DNA from: an uncultured Caryophanales bacterium
GTDB lineage: Bacteria > Bacillota_I > Bacilli_A > RF39 > UBA660
Assembly: GCA_947302515.1 (NCBI GenBank)
Contig: CAMYVT010000008.1
Span: 1 to 51,281 of the forward strand
Reading direction: 5' to 3'
Length of the DNA stretch: 51,281 bases
The position numbers and the translations under genes were made by a program. The notes under the pieces were generated by a model that worked only from the letters and a program-made list of their open reading frames with translations, was not told the origin of the DNA and made no database searches. Below are positions 16,674-25,348 of this stretch, piece by piece (position 1 is the first letter of the stretch; each line of letters starts with the position of its first letter).

Positions 16674-16923
16674 AGAACTTATCTATATCTATTTTAACGT
16701 ATTTGTTATCTGATAGTGCACTACTTGCTTGTACTAAAGTTCTTATTGCATTAGCAATTTTACCATCCTTACCAATAACTCTTCCAATGTCATCTTCATT
16801 AACCATAACTTGAATTAACATTGTTTTTTCATCTTCAGAAGGAAACTCTTTAACACTAACGCCATCAGCATCAATAACTAAAGATTTTACTATTTCTTCT
16901 GTTAATTTAACTAAATCATTCAT
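16672..16923 (-). CDS. khpA: KH-domain RNA-binding protein KhpA (YlqC family)
   Basis: This 83-residue single KH domain carries the GxxG loop in GRVIGKDGKIANAIRTLVQA. KhpA-type proteins bind RNA together with KhpB/EloR (Jag) and affect cell division and envelope growth in streptococci. It follows rpsP by two bases, the usual neighbour, but rimM and trmD, which normally come next, are missing and a terminator follows instead. Confidence 0.92.
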   Translation of the reverse strand: MNDLVKLTEEIVKSLVIDADGVSVKEFPSEDEKTMLIQVMVNEDDIGRVIGKDGKIANAIRTLVQASSALSDNKYVKIDIDKF

Positions 16924-16925
16924 AA

Positions 16926-17204
16926 TTACTTATCCTTCTTCTTAGAATCAGCAAATTCTTTCATAATTCCTTCTTTACTAAATAAGTTTCTTACAGTATC
17001 AGTAGGAATAGCACCTTCGTTTAACCACTTTAATGCAACTTCTTTGTTAATCTTTACTTGATTACCTTCTTTTTCAATTGGTGCATAAGTACCAATTAAC
17101 TCTAAATATTGTCCATCTCTAGGACGTCTTGAATCAGTAGCAACTATTCTATACGTTGGTCTCTTTTTAGCGCCCATTCTTGTTAATCTTAATTTAACTG
17201 CCAT
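16926..17204 (-). CDS. rpsP: 30S ribosomal protein S16
   Basis: This small-subunit protein is needed for 30S assembly. The N-terminus [20 protein letters not shown] and the [10 protein letters not shown] motif are diagnostic. The ATG at 17204 is chosen because GGAGGG lies seven bases upstream and the family begins here; a frame extended upstream adds nine unrelated residues. The product has 92 residues, slightly longer than average because of a Lys-rich tail. A near-perfect sigma-A promoter drives rpsP-khpA. Confidence 0.97.
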   Translation of the reverse strand: MAVKLRLTRMGAKKRPTYRIVATDSRRPRDGQYLELIGTYAPIEKEGNQVKINKEVALKWLNEGAIPTDTVRNLFSKEGIMKEFADSKKKDK

Positions 17205-17235
17205 TAATATCCCTCCATTTCTAAATAACAATGAT

Positions 17236-17264
17236 ATTATATAAAATTATATAATGTATGTCAA
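17236..17264 (-). promoter_or_regulatory. Consensus sigma-A promoter of rpsP-khpA
   Basis: TTGACA (17264-17259) and TATAAT (17241-17236) are separated by exactly 17 bases. This is the only fully consensus promoter I found in the window, as expected for a ribosomal protein gene. Confidence 0.85.
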
Positions 17265-17330
17265 CGTTTTTTTGTTAACAGTTAAAATATTATTAGACAA
17301 TACTATTTACAACAAATATATAATAATAAT

Positions 17331-17359
17331 TTATTAATAAATAATTATTATGTTATAAT
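17331..17359 (+). promoter_or_regulatory. Extended -10 promoter of the zinc-phospholipase-like gene
   Basis: TGTTATAAT (17351-17359) has a weak -35 (TTATTA, 17331-17336) 17 bases away and is followed by AAGGAGGT and the ATG at 17384. Confidence 0.65.
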
Positions 17360-17383
17360 ATTTTTATAGTAAGGAGGTCTTTT

Positions 17384-18013
17384 ATGGCATCAGCATTAAT
17401 TCATATAGCAGTAGCTAAAGAACTAGAAAGAAGAAGAAAAGATATTAATAATTATTATGATTATTATTTAGGATCAATAGCACCAGACTTAGCAAAACAA
17501 ATTGGTGTTTCAAAAGAAGAATCTCATTTTATTAAAAACACATATAAAGAAGATGTTCCTAATTTAAGATTATTCGAATTAAAATATCCTAATTATAGAA
17601 AAAATCCATATGATTTGGGATACTATGTACATTTATTTACTGATAAAGAATGGTTTGATGGTTTTATTGATAATATTACTACAGATAATTCTTTAAAACT
17701 ACTAGATGGTACAGTAATTGCCTCAACTCCTGAAGAAATAATACAATTAATATATTCAGATTATACAAATTTAAATATTAAATTAATAGAAGAATATGAT
17801 TTAGATTTATCATTATTCTATGAAGATTTTAAAATACCAGAAACAAATATAACTGAGATACCAGCAGATAAACTTGATATTTTATTAAATAAAATGGGTA
17901 TCATACTATCAAATTCTAAAGAAGAAAAAACATATTTATTAGATATAACTTCAATAAAGAGCTTTATAAACAAAACAGTAGATAAGTTAGAAAAAGAACT
18001 AGAAATAATCTAG
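17384..18013 (+). CDS. Zinc-dependent phospholipase C-like protein
   Basis: The product has 209 residues. The N-terminus SALIHIAVAKELERR, the motif LGSIAPDLAKQ, the later ESHFI and the YVHLFTDKEW segment match the zinc-dependent phospholipase C-like (Zn_dep_PLPC) fold, in which His and Asp residues bind metals. Members in Bacillota are mostly uncharacterised; phospholipase activity is not shown for them. There is no signal peptide, so the protein is probably cytosolic. The gene stands alone on the plus strand between divergent rpsP and convergent ricA, with its own promoter and a shared terminator. Confidence 0.75.
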   Translation: MASALIHIAVAKELERRRKDINNYYDYYLGSIAPDLAKQIGVSKEESHFIKNTYKEDVPNLRLFELKYPNYRKNPYDLGYYVHLFTDKEWFDGFIDNITTDNSLKLLDGTVIASTPEEIIQLIYSDYTNLNIKLIEEYDLDLSLFYEDFKIPETNITEIPADKLDILLNKMGIILSNSKEEKTYLLDITSIKSFINKTVDKLEKELEII

Positions 18014-18024
18014 TTCTTTTTTTT
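17991..18024. terminator. Bidirectional terminator between the phospholipase-like gene and ricA
   Basis: A 13-bp stem (17991-18003 with 18009-18021) has core AAGAACTAGA/TCTAGTTCTT, an AATAA loop and T runs on both strands. Confidence 0.8.
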
Positions 18025-18349
18025 ACTTATTTAATAATTTATAAAAATAATCATTCAAATACTCTTTAACAGTATTAATCATTTCATTTACTTTTTCTAA
18101 TGACTGATTATATGTATGATATAGAGGTATAGATAATAATTCTTCATTGTAAGAATCTAATTTATTTTTAATATCTTTATCATATCCACTCTTAATATAC
18201 TCTTTTTGAGTCTTTTTTACTTTATCAATTAAATTCATAATCTCTTCATTATCAGCCATTTGTTTCTTTAAAGATATGCATTCCTTATATTCTTTAGAAT
18301 TAATAATACAATTAATTACTTCATCAAGTGCTTTAGATACTTTTTCCAT
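18023..18349 (-). CDS. ricA: YlbF/YmcA-family protein (RicA-like)
   Basis: The product is a 108-residue, all-helical, charged protein of the YlbF/YmcA family. In Bacillus, YmcA (RicA), YlbF (RicF) and YaaT (RicT) form a complex that directs RNase Y maturation of operon mRNAs and carries Fe-S clusters. The assignment to RicA rests mainly on position: ymcA lies directly downstream of ymcB/miaB in Bacillus, exactly as here, with a 17-base overlap. The paralogue YlbF cannot be excluded from sequence alone. Confidence 0.75.
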   Translation of the reverse strand: MEKVSKALDEVINCIINSKEYKECISLKKQMADNEEIMNLIDKVKKTQKEYIKSGYDKDIKNKLDSYNEELLSIPLYHTYNQSLEKVNEMINTVKEYLNDYFYKLLNK

Positions 18350-19745
18350 CTAAACTCCATGTTTTTGCATCAAGTATTTCAACATCAACTATATCTCCAC
18401 ATAATAATTCTTTATCACTTGTAAAATTAATTAACTTATTAGTCTCACTATATCCAAAATACATATCTTTCTTTTCAGATGTACCCTCTACTAATACTCT
18501 TAAAACAGAACCTTCAAGTTTTTTATTTTTTTCTAAGAATATTCTATTAACAACTTCATTTAATCTTTGTAATCTATCTTCTTTTTCTTTTAAAGTAGTA
18601 TTATCTTCTAACTTGCAAGCAGGAGTTCCTTCTCTTTCGGAGAATATAAATGTGAATGCATTATCAAACCGACATTCTTCTACTAAAGAAAGTGTCTCTT
18701 GAAAATCTTCTTCAGTCTCTCCTGGAAATCCTACAATAATATCAGTAGAAATAGTTACATCTTTAACTGTATCCTTAATCTTATGGAATAGTTCTAAATA
18801 ACTCTCTCTAGTATATCTTCTACCCATAAGTTTTAATATTCTAGATGACCCACTTTGTACAGGCAAATGAACAGAAGGCATAATATTAGGATACTTAGCA
18901 ATTACTTCTATCATTTTATCTGTAAAATCCCATGGATGAGAAGTCATAAATCTAATTCTAGGAATATCTAATTTAGCAACATCTTCTAGTAAATCACCCA
19001 TATTATAATCATCATATAAATCTTTACCATAAGCATTAACATTTTGGCCTAATAAAGTAACCTCTTTATAACCGTCTTTTATTAATTCTTTTACTTCATC
19101 TATAATATCTTCTTTTTTTCTACTTCTTTCTCTACCTCTAGTATATGGAACAATACAATAAGTACAGAACTTATCACAACCATAAATAATATTAACATAA
19201 GCTTTATAAGAATTAGATCTAATAACAGGTAATCCTTCTACTAAATCACCTTCTCTTGAATAAACTTCTATTTGTTGTTTATTATCAGTAATAGCTTTAT
19301 CTATTATTTCAGGTAATTCATATAGATTATGAGTACCAAAAACAAAATCAACAAATTTATAATCTTTTAATATTTCTTCAACTACTCCAGCTTCCTGTGC
19401 CATACATCCACAAAGACCAATTAAAATGTCCTTTTTTTCAGTCTTAAGATGCTTTAATCTACCAAGCATACCAAATGCCTTATTATGAGCATTCTCACGT
19501 ATACTACAAGTATTAAGTAGTACTAAATCAGCATCTAAATAATCCTTTGTTTTAGCAAAACCTAAAGCCTCTAACAAAGCACAAATGTTTTCACTATCAT
19601 GTTCATTCATCTGACAACCATAAGTTTTAATAAAATATGTTTTACCAACATATTTTTTTTCAATGTTTTTATCAAGAGAGAATTCTATTCTATTATATTT
19701 TCTCTTATCACGAGTTCTAGCTTCTTTATAATTAGGTAAATGCAT
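18333..19745 (-). CDS. miaB: tRNA-2-methylthio-N6-dimethylallyladenosine synthase MiaB
   Basis: This radical SAM methylthiotransferase modifies i6A37 of tRNAs reading UNN codons. The N-terminal cluster cysteines are in KTYGCQMNEHDSE, NTCSIREN and GLCGCMAQE; the radical SAM CX3CX2C is in YGCDKFCTYCIVPYTRGRE; a C-terminal TRAM domain closes the 470 residues. The ATG at 19745 has GGAG upstream. It is the first gene of a miaB-ricA unit. Confidence 0.96.
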   Translation of the reverse strand: MHLPNYKEARTRDKRKYNRIEFSLDKNIEKKYVGKTYFIKTYGCQMNEHDSENICALLEALGFAKTKDYLDADLVLLNTCSIRENAHNKAFGMLGRLKHLKTEKKDILIGLCGCMAQEAGVVEEILKDYKFVDFVFGTHNLYELPEIIDKAITDNKQQIEVYSREGDLVEGLPVIRSNSYKAYVNIIYGCDKFCTYCIVPYTRGRERSRKKEDIIDEVKELIKDGYKEVTLLGQNVNAYGKDLYDDYNMGDLLEDVAKLDIPRIRFMTSHPWDFTDKMIEVIAKYPNIMPSVHLPVQSGSSRILKLMGRRYTRESYLELFHKIKDTVKDVTISTDIIVGFPGETEEDFQETLSLVEECRFDNAFTFIFSEREGTPACKLEDNTTLKEKEDRLQRLNEVVNRIFLEKNKKLEGSVLRVLVEGTSEKKDMYFGYSETNKLINFTSDKELLCGDIVDVEILDAKTWSLDGKSI

Positions 19746-19770
19746 ATTACCAACTCCTTAAAACTACTAT

Positions 19771-19799
19771 AATTTATCATATTTTTAAATAATTATCAA
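19771..19799 (-). promoter_or_regulatory. Promoter of miaB-ricA
   Basis: TTGATA (19799-19794) and TAAATT (19776-19771) are 17 bases apart, and a TGA precedes the -10. Confidence 0.6.
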
Positions 19800-19804
19800 T
19801 AAAC

Positions 19805-19825
19805 AAAAACTCCAAAGGAGTTTTT
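19805..19825 (-). terminator. Terminator of the LTA-synthase-like gene
   Basis: The stem AAAAACTCC/GGAGTTTTT (19805-19813 with 19817-19825) has a three-base loop. It overlaps the stop codon and is followed by T-rich minus-strand DNA. Confidence 0.75.
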
Positions 19826-21260
19826 ATTTAAAAAAAGTATTATTATAAAAATTACTATGTTTTTTTAATTCATTATTAACTTTATCAATACCATATTCTT
19901 CCATAAGAGTCTTATTATCACTAAATAAATTAGTACCTAAACCCAATCTATCACCTTCTATATCAGCACCCAAACTTGCTAAAGTAGTAGGAAATAAATC
20001 CATCGTAGAAAATACTCTATTATTAGTTTTATCACTGCTTATATATGGATTAATAAATAAATTATAAACTCTTCTATTAGTATTATCAGGATATAAATCT
20101 TCTTCCATACTAACATGATCACCTACAATAACAATAGTAGTATTAGAATAAAAATCTTGTTCTTTAATCCAATTAATAAAATCTACTACTTGTAGAGAAC
20201 TACAATAAATAGAATTAGTATAATTATCATCATATATTTTAGGGCAATTGTCTTCAACAAAACCACCTTTAGTATGAGTATTAGCAGTTAACATAGTAAA
20301 ATTAAAAGGTTCTTCTAAATTAACAATTTCTTCTTTAGCATATTCAAATAATTTAGAATCTTCATACCCCCACCATACTTTATAATCCTTATCTATTTTT
20401 TCTTTCTCTATAGCTGTATTATAATCATATATTTCATAATCACCATGATTCTTAAAAAACTCTGCTCTATTACCAAAGTCTTTATCAGAACCAATCATAA
20501 ACATTTGATTATAACCATTATCTTTTAAAATATTGCCTAAACCAGTAGCTTTAGATAACATATCAGTATAACCAAAAATACTATTAGGTTTAAGTGGAAG
20601 TCCAGTTGTATGAGCAACTATTGCTCCACTAGTCCATTCACTACCTTTAGCCATAACTGCTCCACCAAATTTATTACTATCTGAAAAATTAATATTATCA
20701 CTAGTTATATCTTTTAAAGGAGTAATATAATTATTTTTACTACCTCCACCTAATTCTTCAGAAAAATAAGTACTTTCTAATGATTCAACATAAATATATA
20801 TTAAGTTACGTTTTTCATCAGGAAAACTAATATTAACATCATCAGGATTAATATAATGATCTTCTATAAAAGTAGAACTCTTAGTTTCATTCTTAACAAA
20901 ATCAGTAAATTTAACTTTATCTAAGCAATGATAAAAAATAAATATTGTTAATAATAATATAATAATAGAAACAATTCTTTTAATACTATTTTTATTATTA
21001 TTATTTAAGTAATTATATAATCCCTGTAATAATATAAAAAATAAAATAGAAAGAATAATTGATCTAGTAAGACTATTTATAAGATAACTTTCTAATATAG
21101 ATGATGAAGCACTTTTAATTGGAGTAGTAAGCTGAAATAATACTTCATCAAAACTATAAAAATTAAAAGTATCTAAAGCCCAATAAGTAGAAAATAAAGC
21201 TAAACATAGTAAAAAGACTAATATAAATAATAAAATAGATTTAATATAATGTCTTTTCAT
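19824..21260 (-). CDS. LTA synthase/MdoB-family phosphoglycerol transferase
   Basis: This membrane-anchored sulfatase-fold enzyme probably transfers glycerol phosphate from phosphatidylglycerol to a polymer or glycolipid outside the cell. Three N-terminal helices (about 7-27, 66-86, 93-112) are fewer than the five of typical LtaS. The extracellular domain shows the metal ligand Glu159 (YIYVESLES), the nucleophile candidate Thr210 in GSEWTSGAIVAHTTGLPL, and the late metal pair Asp381-His382 in IVGDHVSME. The total is 478 residues against about 600-650 for LtaS, so the exact substrate is uncertain. It has its own promoter and terminator. Confidence 0.85.
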   Translation of the reverse strand: MKRHYIKSILLFILVFLLCLALFSTYWALDTFNFYSFDEVLFQLTTPIKSASSSILESYLINSLTRSIILSILFFILLQGLYNYLNNNNKNSIKRIVSIIILLLTIFIFYHCLDKVKFTDFVKNETKSSTFIEDHYINPDDVNISFPDEKRNLIYIYVESLESTYFSEELGGGSKNNYITPLKDITSDNINFSDSNKFGGAVMAKGSEWTSGAIVAHTTGLPLKPNSIFGYTDMLSKATGLGNILKDNGYNQMFMIGSDKDFGNRAEFFKNHGDYEIYDYNTAIEKEKIDKDYKVWWGYEDSKLFEYAKEEIVNLEEPFNFTMLTANTHTKGGFVEDNCPKIYDDNYTNSIYCSSLQVVDFINWIKEQDFYSNTTIVIVGDHVSMEEDLYPDNTNRRVYNLFINPYISSDKTNNRVFSTMDLFPTTLASLGADIEGDRLGLGTNLFSDNKTLMEEYGIDKVNNELKKHSNFYNNTFFK

Positions 21261-21284
21261 ATTCTCATCTCCATAATCATTGCT

Positions 21285-21293
21285 ATTATATCA
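21285..21293 (-). promoter_or_regulatory. Extended -10 promoter of the LTA-synthase-like gene
   Basis: TGATATAAT reads on the minus strand, immediately after the ankyrin gene terminator and about 25 bases before the ATG at 21260. Confidence 0.6.
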
Positions 21294-21302
21294 CGACAAC
21301 AA

Positions 21303-21324
21303 AAAAAGGCAAAATTGCCTTTTT
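21303..21324 (-). terminator. Terminator of the ankyrin-repeat gene
   Basis: The stem AAAAAGGC/GCCTTTTT has an AAAATT loop and T runs on the minus strand; it overlaps the stop codon. Confidence 0.75.
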
Positions 21325-21994
21325 AATAATTATTAATTAAAGAATCTAAAAGTCTAGAATTATTATTCATAATATCTTTCTTTATCTCATCCATATTATC
21401 ACTTATATTTTCAATTAGGTTATGGATAGAAGGATCTAAATCTTTCTTTTCAAATCCTTTAACAATAATTTCTAAAGTATTTATTTTTGTATATTTACCA
21501 TAATCTCTACTTTTAATAACTGCATTACATAAAGCTTTAAAAGTATTCAAATCAATAGAATTAAATCTTTTGTCTTCAATAAACTTAATTGCTGTACATA
21601 AATAATTACAATTTAACGCTCTATTAAGAATAGTTTCTCCTTTATTATTTTTAATATTAGGACTATAATTCTTTTTCTTATTTAATTGTTCAACTACCAT
21701 TACTGCACAAATTGAATTATCATGAGCAAGTACATGTCCAAAAGTATTTCCTTCCTGATTCTTATGATTAACATCCCAATTTTTCTTTTTCATTAATTGT
21801 ACCACTAAATCATACTGTCTAGCTTTTAACAATCTAGTAACAATATCATTACCAACACCATCAACTAGATTAACATTTAAGGAATTATCCTCTACTAATT
21901 TTTCTACTACTTCAAAATGACCTCTATTAATCATTTTGAAAATCATCGGGGGATATTCCTTACAAGCATTTACCATTTGTTGTTCATTATTCAT
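21323..21994 (-). CDS. Ankyrin-repeat protein
   Basis: The product has 223 residues from the ATG at 21994 (AGAGAGGTG upstream). Repeats of about 33-36 residues are visible: GHFEVVEKLVEDNSLNVNLVD, QYDLVVQLMKKKNWDVNHKN, EGNTFGHVLAH and KGETILNRALN, typical ankyrin helix pairs with DVN-type turns. Ankyrin repeats mediate protein binding, but the partner is unknown. The C-terminal 80 residues are helical without clear repeats. No signal peptide is seen. A longer frame beginning at 22075 would start within the promoter and was not used. The gene is monocistronic. Confidence 0.75.
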   Translation of the reverse strand: MNNEQQMVNACKEYPPMIFKMINRGHFEVVEKLVEDNSLNVNLVDGVGNDIVTRLLKARQYDLVVQLMKKKNWDVNHKNQEGNTFGHVLAHDNSICAVMVVEQLNKKKNYSPNIKNNKGETILNRALNCNYLCTAIKFIEDKRFNSIDLNTFKALCNAVIKSRDYGKYTKINTLEIIVKGFEKKDLDPSIHNLIENISDNMDEIKKDIMNNNSRLLDSLINNY

Positions 21995-22046
21995 AAAATA
22001 CACCTCTCTACCATAACTGCATCTTTTTAACAAGTGGTAATTCAAT

Positions 22047-22075
22047 ATTCTAGCAAAGCCAAAATAAAGAGTCAA
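22047..22075 (-). promoter_or_regulatory. Promoter of the ankyrin-repeat gene
   Basis: TTGACT (22075-22070) and TAGAAT (22052-22047) are separated by 17 bases, with TGC preceding the -10. It supports the start at 21994. Confidence 0.7.
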
Positions 22076-22245
22076 ACAACCCTAAAAAATTAGTCATAAA
22101 AATCTTTTATCATTAGAAAACCATTGTATTATAAGCAAATAAAAAGAAAGTAAAGATTTTTTCTATTAAAAAATAAAAAACCAATTAAAAATAACTATAC
22201 CTAATAACAACAAATAAAATAAATTATAAAAAAAATTTATAAAAA
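22076..22245. other. AT-rich non-coding gap
   Basis: This is the largest gap without a called feature. It is made mostly of A and T runs. I see no conserved RNA fold or open frame of note in it. Confidence 0.5.
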
Positions 22246-22270
22246 AAAGACTACCATTTTGATAGTCTTT
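22246..22270 (-). terminator. Terminator of the SPFH protein gene
   Basis: The stem AAAGACTA/TAGTCTTT (22246-22253 with 22263-22270) is followed by a long T run on the minus strand. Confidence 0.8.
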
Positions 22271-22275
22271 AATCA

Positions 22276-23406
22276 TTATTCTCCTAATTTTGTTCCACAA
22301 TTTGGACAGAATTTAGATCCATTAGCAGCAGTTCCACATTCAGGACAGAATTTAGAACCAGTAGCGGCAGCAGCTCCTTCTGCAGGTGTAGCAGCACCCT
22401 TAGTATCATCAACTGAATATCCTTGATTTTGGAATGCTCCAGCAGCAGCTCCACCAACAACATTACCAGATGCCATGTTCATCATGCCCATTCCCATGAA
22501 TGCATTAACAGCTCCATTTTCATTCTTAGCAGCATCTTGAACAGCCTTTCCATAAGATCCAACAAGAGTACCTTGTTGCATATATCCATTAGCAGCAAGC
22601 TCGTAATTATCAATTTTAGCATTAGATTCTTCATCTAATGTAACTGACTCGATAACGAATCCAACTAAGCTAATACCACGATCACGGATTGGTTGATCAA
22701 ATACTTTTTCATCCATTGTAGTTTTAATTTCATCAGTAGCACTTGGAAGTTCAAGTACAGGAACCTTATGTTCAGAATTTCCTAATTCATTTAAGACATT
22801 TTGGAAAGCCCCAATAACTTCAGATCTCATTTGTTCACATAAATCTTCTTTTCTATACTCATCAGCAGTACCAGCAATTTTACTCATAAATGTAGATGGA
22901 TCACTAATCTTAAAAGTATATTTACCAAAACATTTAACTTGAACTCTTAATGGAGTTACCTCTTTAGTCATTTGATTTGGAATTCCATGTGACCAATCTT
23001 GGAATGGAACAGGTGCAGGAGTACCAAATTTATTATCAATAATCTCCTTAGCATTCATAAAGAATACAGCTTGTTCCTTAGAAACTCCACCACCATAAGT
23101 GAAACGTTTCCACATTTCTTTAAATACATCTCCAAATTGTCCAGCAAAGAATGTTGGTGAAGATGATTGATCGAAAGTATAAATACCTTCTTCAGCAGTA
23201 GCATCTAAAACTTTACCACTATCAAATACAACAGCAATTTGTCCAGGTGCAACCTGAATAGCACTATCCTTTGAAATGATTCCATTAGGTGTAGAAACTT
23301 TTTTCATTAATATTTCATTACCTAAATCTTCACATCTGATATAATCTTTCCATTGATCATGAAGAACAGTACCTACAGCCTCTGTAGCAGCTTTAATTAA
23401 TCCCAT
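22276..23406 (-). CDS. SPFH-domain protein with C-terminal zinc ribbon (YdjI-like)
   Basis: The product has 376 residues. The body resembles the SPFH/virion-core-like family that includes Bacillus YdjI (AIQVAPGQIAVVFDSGKVLDA, EEGIYTF, FGKYTFKISDPSTFMSKIAG, DRGISLVGFVIESVTLDEES). A Gly/Ala/Met-rich linker leads to two CxxC pairs, KFCPECGTAANGSKFCPNCG, forming a zinc ribbon. In Bacillus, YdjI works with the PspA-like YdjH/YdjF system at stressed membranes; here no PspA is present, and the neighbours are TPM, zinc-ribbon and TIM44-like proteins. The start ATG follows AAAAGGAGAG. Confidence 0.85.
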   Translation of the reverse strand: MGLIKAATEAVGTVLHDQWKDYIRCEDLGNEILMKKVSTPNGIISKDSAIQVAPGQIAVVFDSGKVLDATAEEGIYTFDQSSSPTFFAGQFGDVFKEMWKRFTYGGGVSKEQAVFFMNAKEIIDNKFGTPAPVPFQDWSHGIPNQMTKEVTPLRVQVKCFGKYTFKISDPSTFMSKIAGTADEYRKEDLCEQMRSEVIGAFQNVLNELGNSEHKVPVLELPSATDEIKTTMDEKVFDQPIRDRGISLVGFVIESVTLDEESNAKIDNYELAANGYMQQGTLVGSYGKAVQDAAKNENGAVNAFMGMGMMNMASGNVVGGAAAGAFQNQGYSVDDTKGAATPAEGAAAATGSKFCPECGTAANGSKFCPNCGTKLGE

Positions 23407-23442
23407 TTTTACAACTCTCCTTTTAAAATTTATTACAACAAT

Positions 23443-23448
23443 ATTATA
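23443..23448 (-). promoter_or_regulatory. Probable -10 of the SPFH gene
   Basis: TATAAT on the minus strand lies about 40 bases before the ATG; there is no clear -35. Confidence 0.4.
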
Positions 23449-23481
23449 CTATAATATTATTTCAAAATAAAGATTTTATTA

Positions 23482-24288
23482 TTAGTTTTCTTTTTTTTCA
23501 GAATACGGTTTATCAGATTCACATTTAACAATAGTTGATGTTTCATTTAAAGCATTCTTAATAGTCTTATCTGTATAATGAATAGGTTTTTGATATTTAG
23601 TAATAACTAATACTACAATAATGAAACTAAGTGCAACAGAAACAACAAGTACTTCAATCCATGGAAATGCTATTACATCTTTTTCTTCTCCTACACGATA
23701 AGAACCATAAGCTTTATAATAAAAACCATCTATTAATTTAACATAATCAATACAAGCACCAACATAATCTTGAGATCTCATATGATCATCATAAACACGT
23801 TTTAATATAGCCTCTATAGCTTTATCACTATAAGCACCATATACTTCACTCTTTAAAGGCCCAAATCTAGACATATATATACTTGTTCTATCTGCACCAG
23901 CATATATAGTAAAAGCAACACCCATATCTTTAAAATTATTATAATCATAAAAGAAATGAGTATAATCATTCATGCCATATCCTTTTAAATCATTTGTAAT
24001 AATAATAACTGCATCCAAACCAGTATTTTTAATATATTCATTTAATTGAATATAAATTTTTGTCTCTTCTGCTTCAGATAAAACATTTGCAAAATCATAA
24101 ATCTTTTCTTTCTCATCTACAGAAGCAGTTTTTAATACATCTTGAATATTAACATCATTAGCAGAAATATCATATGGAAGTCTTAAATCATTTTCCGTAC
24201 GAGTATAAGTAGTAGGAGCAGCATAAACAGAAGTACAGAATCCAAAGATAAATATATAAATAATAATTATTAATAATCTCTTTTTCAT
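23482..24288 (-). CDS. TPM-domain envelope protein
   Basis: The product has 268 residues. A signal peptide (KKRLLIIIIYIFIFGFCTSVYAA) is followed by a TPM domain at about 60-190, recognisable by IYDFANVLSEAEETKIYIQL, DAVIIITNDLKGYG and the later FGPLKSEV. A membrane helix at about 211-234 (VLVVSVALSFIIVVLVITKY) leaves a short cytosolic tail. TPM proteins in Bacteria often sit in membranes beside zinc-ribbon partners; their role is poorly known. The ATG has AGGAGGTATAT upstream and lies nine bases after the zinc-ribbon protein gene, so the two are likely co-transcribed. Confidence 0.8.
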   Translation of the reverse strand: MKKRLLIIIIYIFIFGFCTSVYAAPTTYTRTENDLRLPYDISANDVNIQDVLKTASVDEKEKIYDFANVLSEAEETKIYIQLNEYIKNTGLDAVIIITNDLKGYGMNDYTHFFYDYNNFKDMGVAFTIYAGADRTSIYMSRFGPLKSEVYGAYSDKAIEAILKRVYDDHMRSQDYVGACIDYVKLIDGFYYKAYGSYRVGEEKDVIAFPWIEVLVVSVALSFIIVVLVITKYQKPIHYTDKTIKNALNETSTIVKCESDKPYSEKKEN

Positions 24289-24297
24289 ATATACCTC

Positions 24298-25311
24298 CTA
24301 TAATATAATAGCAACAAGTATTGATATTAATAAAATAATAATAAATACGACAATACTAAAAGCTATAACACTACTACGTCCAATAGGTAAATTAACTACA
24401 GATTTACCAGTCTGACCATTAATAAGAATTAAGTATTCTTTTCCATTATAATTTAAATTAAGCATATAAGCAGGTACTAGTATATTTCTAGTAGAAAGTA
24501 TATTAATAGATAATTTATCTTCTTTTAATTTTTTTAATTCATGAGGAACATTCTTTTTAACAACATTCAAAGCATGTTTAGAAGCTTTTTCTTTTGAAGC
24601 CTCTAAATTTTCATCAGAATTAATATCATCAAAAATGCAATAAATATCTTTTACTTCATTTAAATCAAAAGGAAGAGCTTTTAAATAATCATAATCATTA
24701 ATATTACTAATAATTGAATCAGTTAATTTAGAATAACGACTACTTAAAAAATGTGAAAATTCAAAATGAACATCAAATTGACTTTCAAAAACCTGTGCAG
24801 GAACACCCTTTACAAGATTATCTTTACCTAAAAAATATACATTTCCATCTACATCAATTGAATATAATGTACATGGTAAAAATACTCTTCTTATTTTTCT
24901 CTTGATATTTTTCCCTCTATATGAAAAAGGAACTAGAGGATTAAATCTAACACTTTTTTTAATTATAGAATAAGCATCTTCATATGTTTTAATAAAAGGA
25001 ATTACTTCATAATCACTAAAAGTATTAGCACTAGTGGGTACTACATTAGCTCCACCACAATAAATACAATATGTAGCTAAAGGATTATTTGTATAATAAG
25101 AAGTCTTGCAACTTTCACAATAATAATTATTAGTAGCATTTTCTACTGATTCACTATCTTCTTCTTTTGGTTTTTCATTTTCAATCTTTTCGTCTGCTTC
25201 TTTTTGTTCTTCAACTTCTTTTTCAGTACCAATATAAGGAAGATTGATATTTTCTTCTTTATCTTCATCTACTTCAGGTTTTATAGTATCCATATCAAAT
25301 CCTTCTCCCAT
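24298..25311 (-). CDS. Zinc-ribbon membrane protein with acidic N-terminus
   Basis: The product has 337 residues. Residues 1-60 are very acidic. A zinc ribbon follows (YYCESCKTSYYTNNPLATYCIYCG), then a soluble domain of about 220 residues and a single C-terminal helix (SSVIAFSIVVFIIILLISILVAIIL) that anchors it as a tail-anchored protein with the ribbon in the cytosol. I do not recognise the central domain; its lines LNINGKEYLILINGQTG-type strands suggest a beta-rich fold seen in zinc-ribbon proteins of gut Firmicutes. AGGAGG seven bases upstream fixes the ATG at 25311. It is co-oriented with the TPM gene. Confidence 0.7.
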   Translation of the reverse strand: MGEGFDMDTIKPEVDEDKEENINLPYIGTEKEVEEQKEADEKIENEKPKEEDSESVENATNNYYCESCKTSYYTNNPLATYCIYCGGANVVPTSANTFSDYEVIPFIKTYEDAYSIIKKSVRFNPLVPFSYRGKNIKRKIRRVFLPCTLYSIDVDGNVYFLGKDNLVKGVPAQVFESQFDVHFEFSHFLSSRYSKLTDSIISNINDYDYLKALPFDLNEVKDIYCIFDDINSDENLEASKEKASKHALNVVKKNVPHELKKLKEDKLSINILSTRNILVPAYMLNLNYNGKEYLILINGQTGKSVVNLPIGRSSVIAFSIVVFIIILLISILVAIIL

Positions 25312-25333
25312 ATGACTACCTCCTATCTTAATA

Positions 25334-25342
25334 AGTATACCA
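25334..25342 (-). promoter_or_regulatory. Extended -10 promoter (TGGTATACT)
   Basis: TGGTATACT on the minus strand lies between the TIM44-like gene and the zinc-ribbon gene, 22 bases before the ATG at 25311. Confidence 0.5.
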
Positions 25343-25348
25343 AATTAT

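Noticed and set aside
17384..18013. Calling the phospholipase-like protein a secreted toxin
   Set aside because: There is no signal peptide, and most Bacillota members of this fold are uncharacterised cytosolic proteins.
21995..22075. 27 extra residues before the ankyrin protein
   Set aside because: The promoter -35 and -10 elements occupy this stretch.
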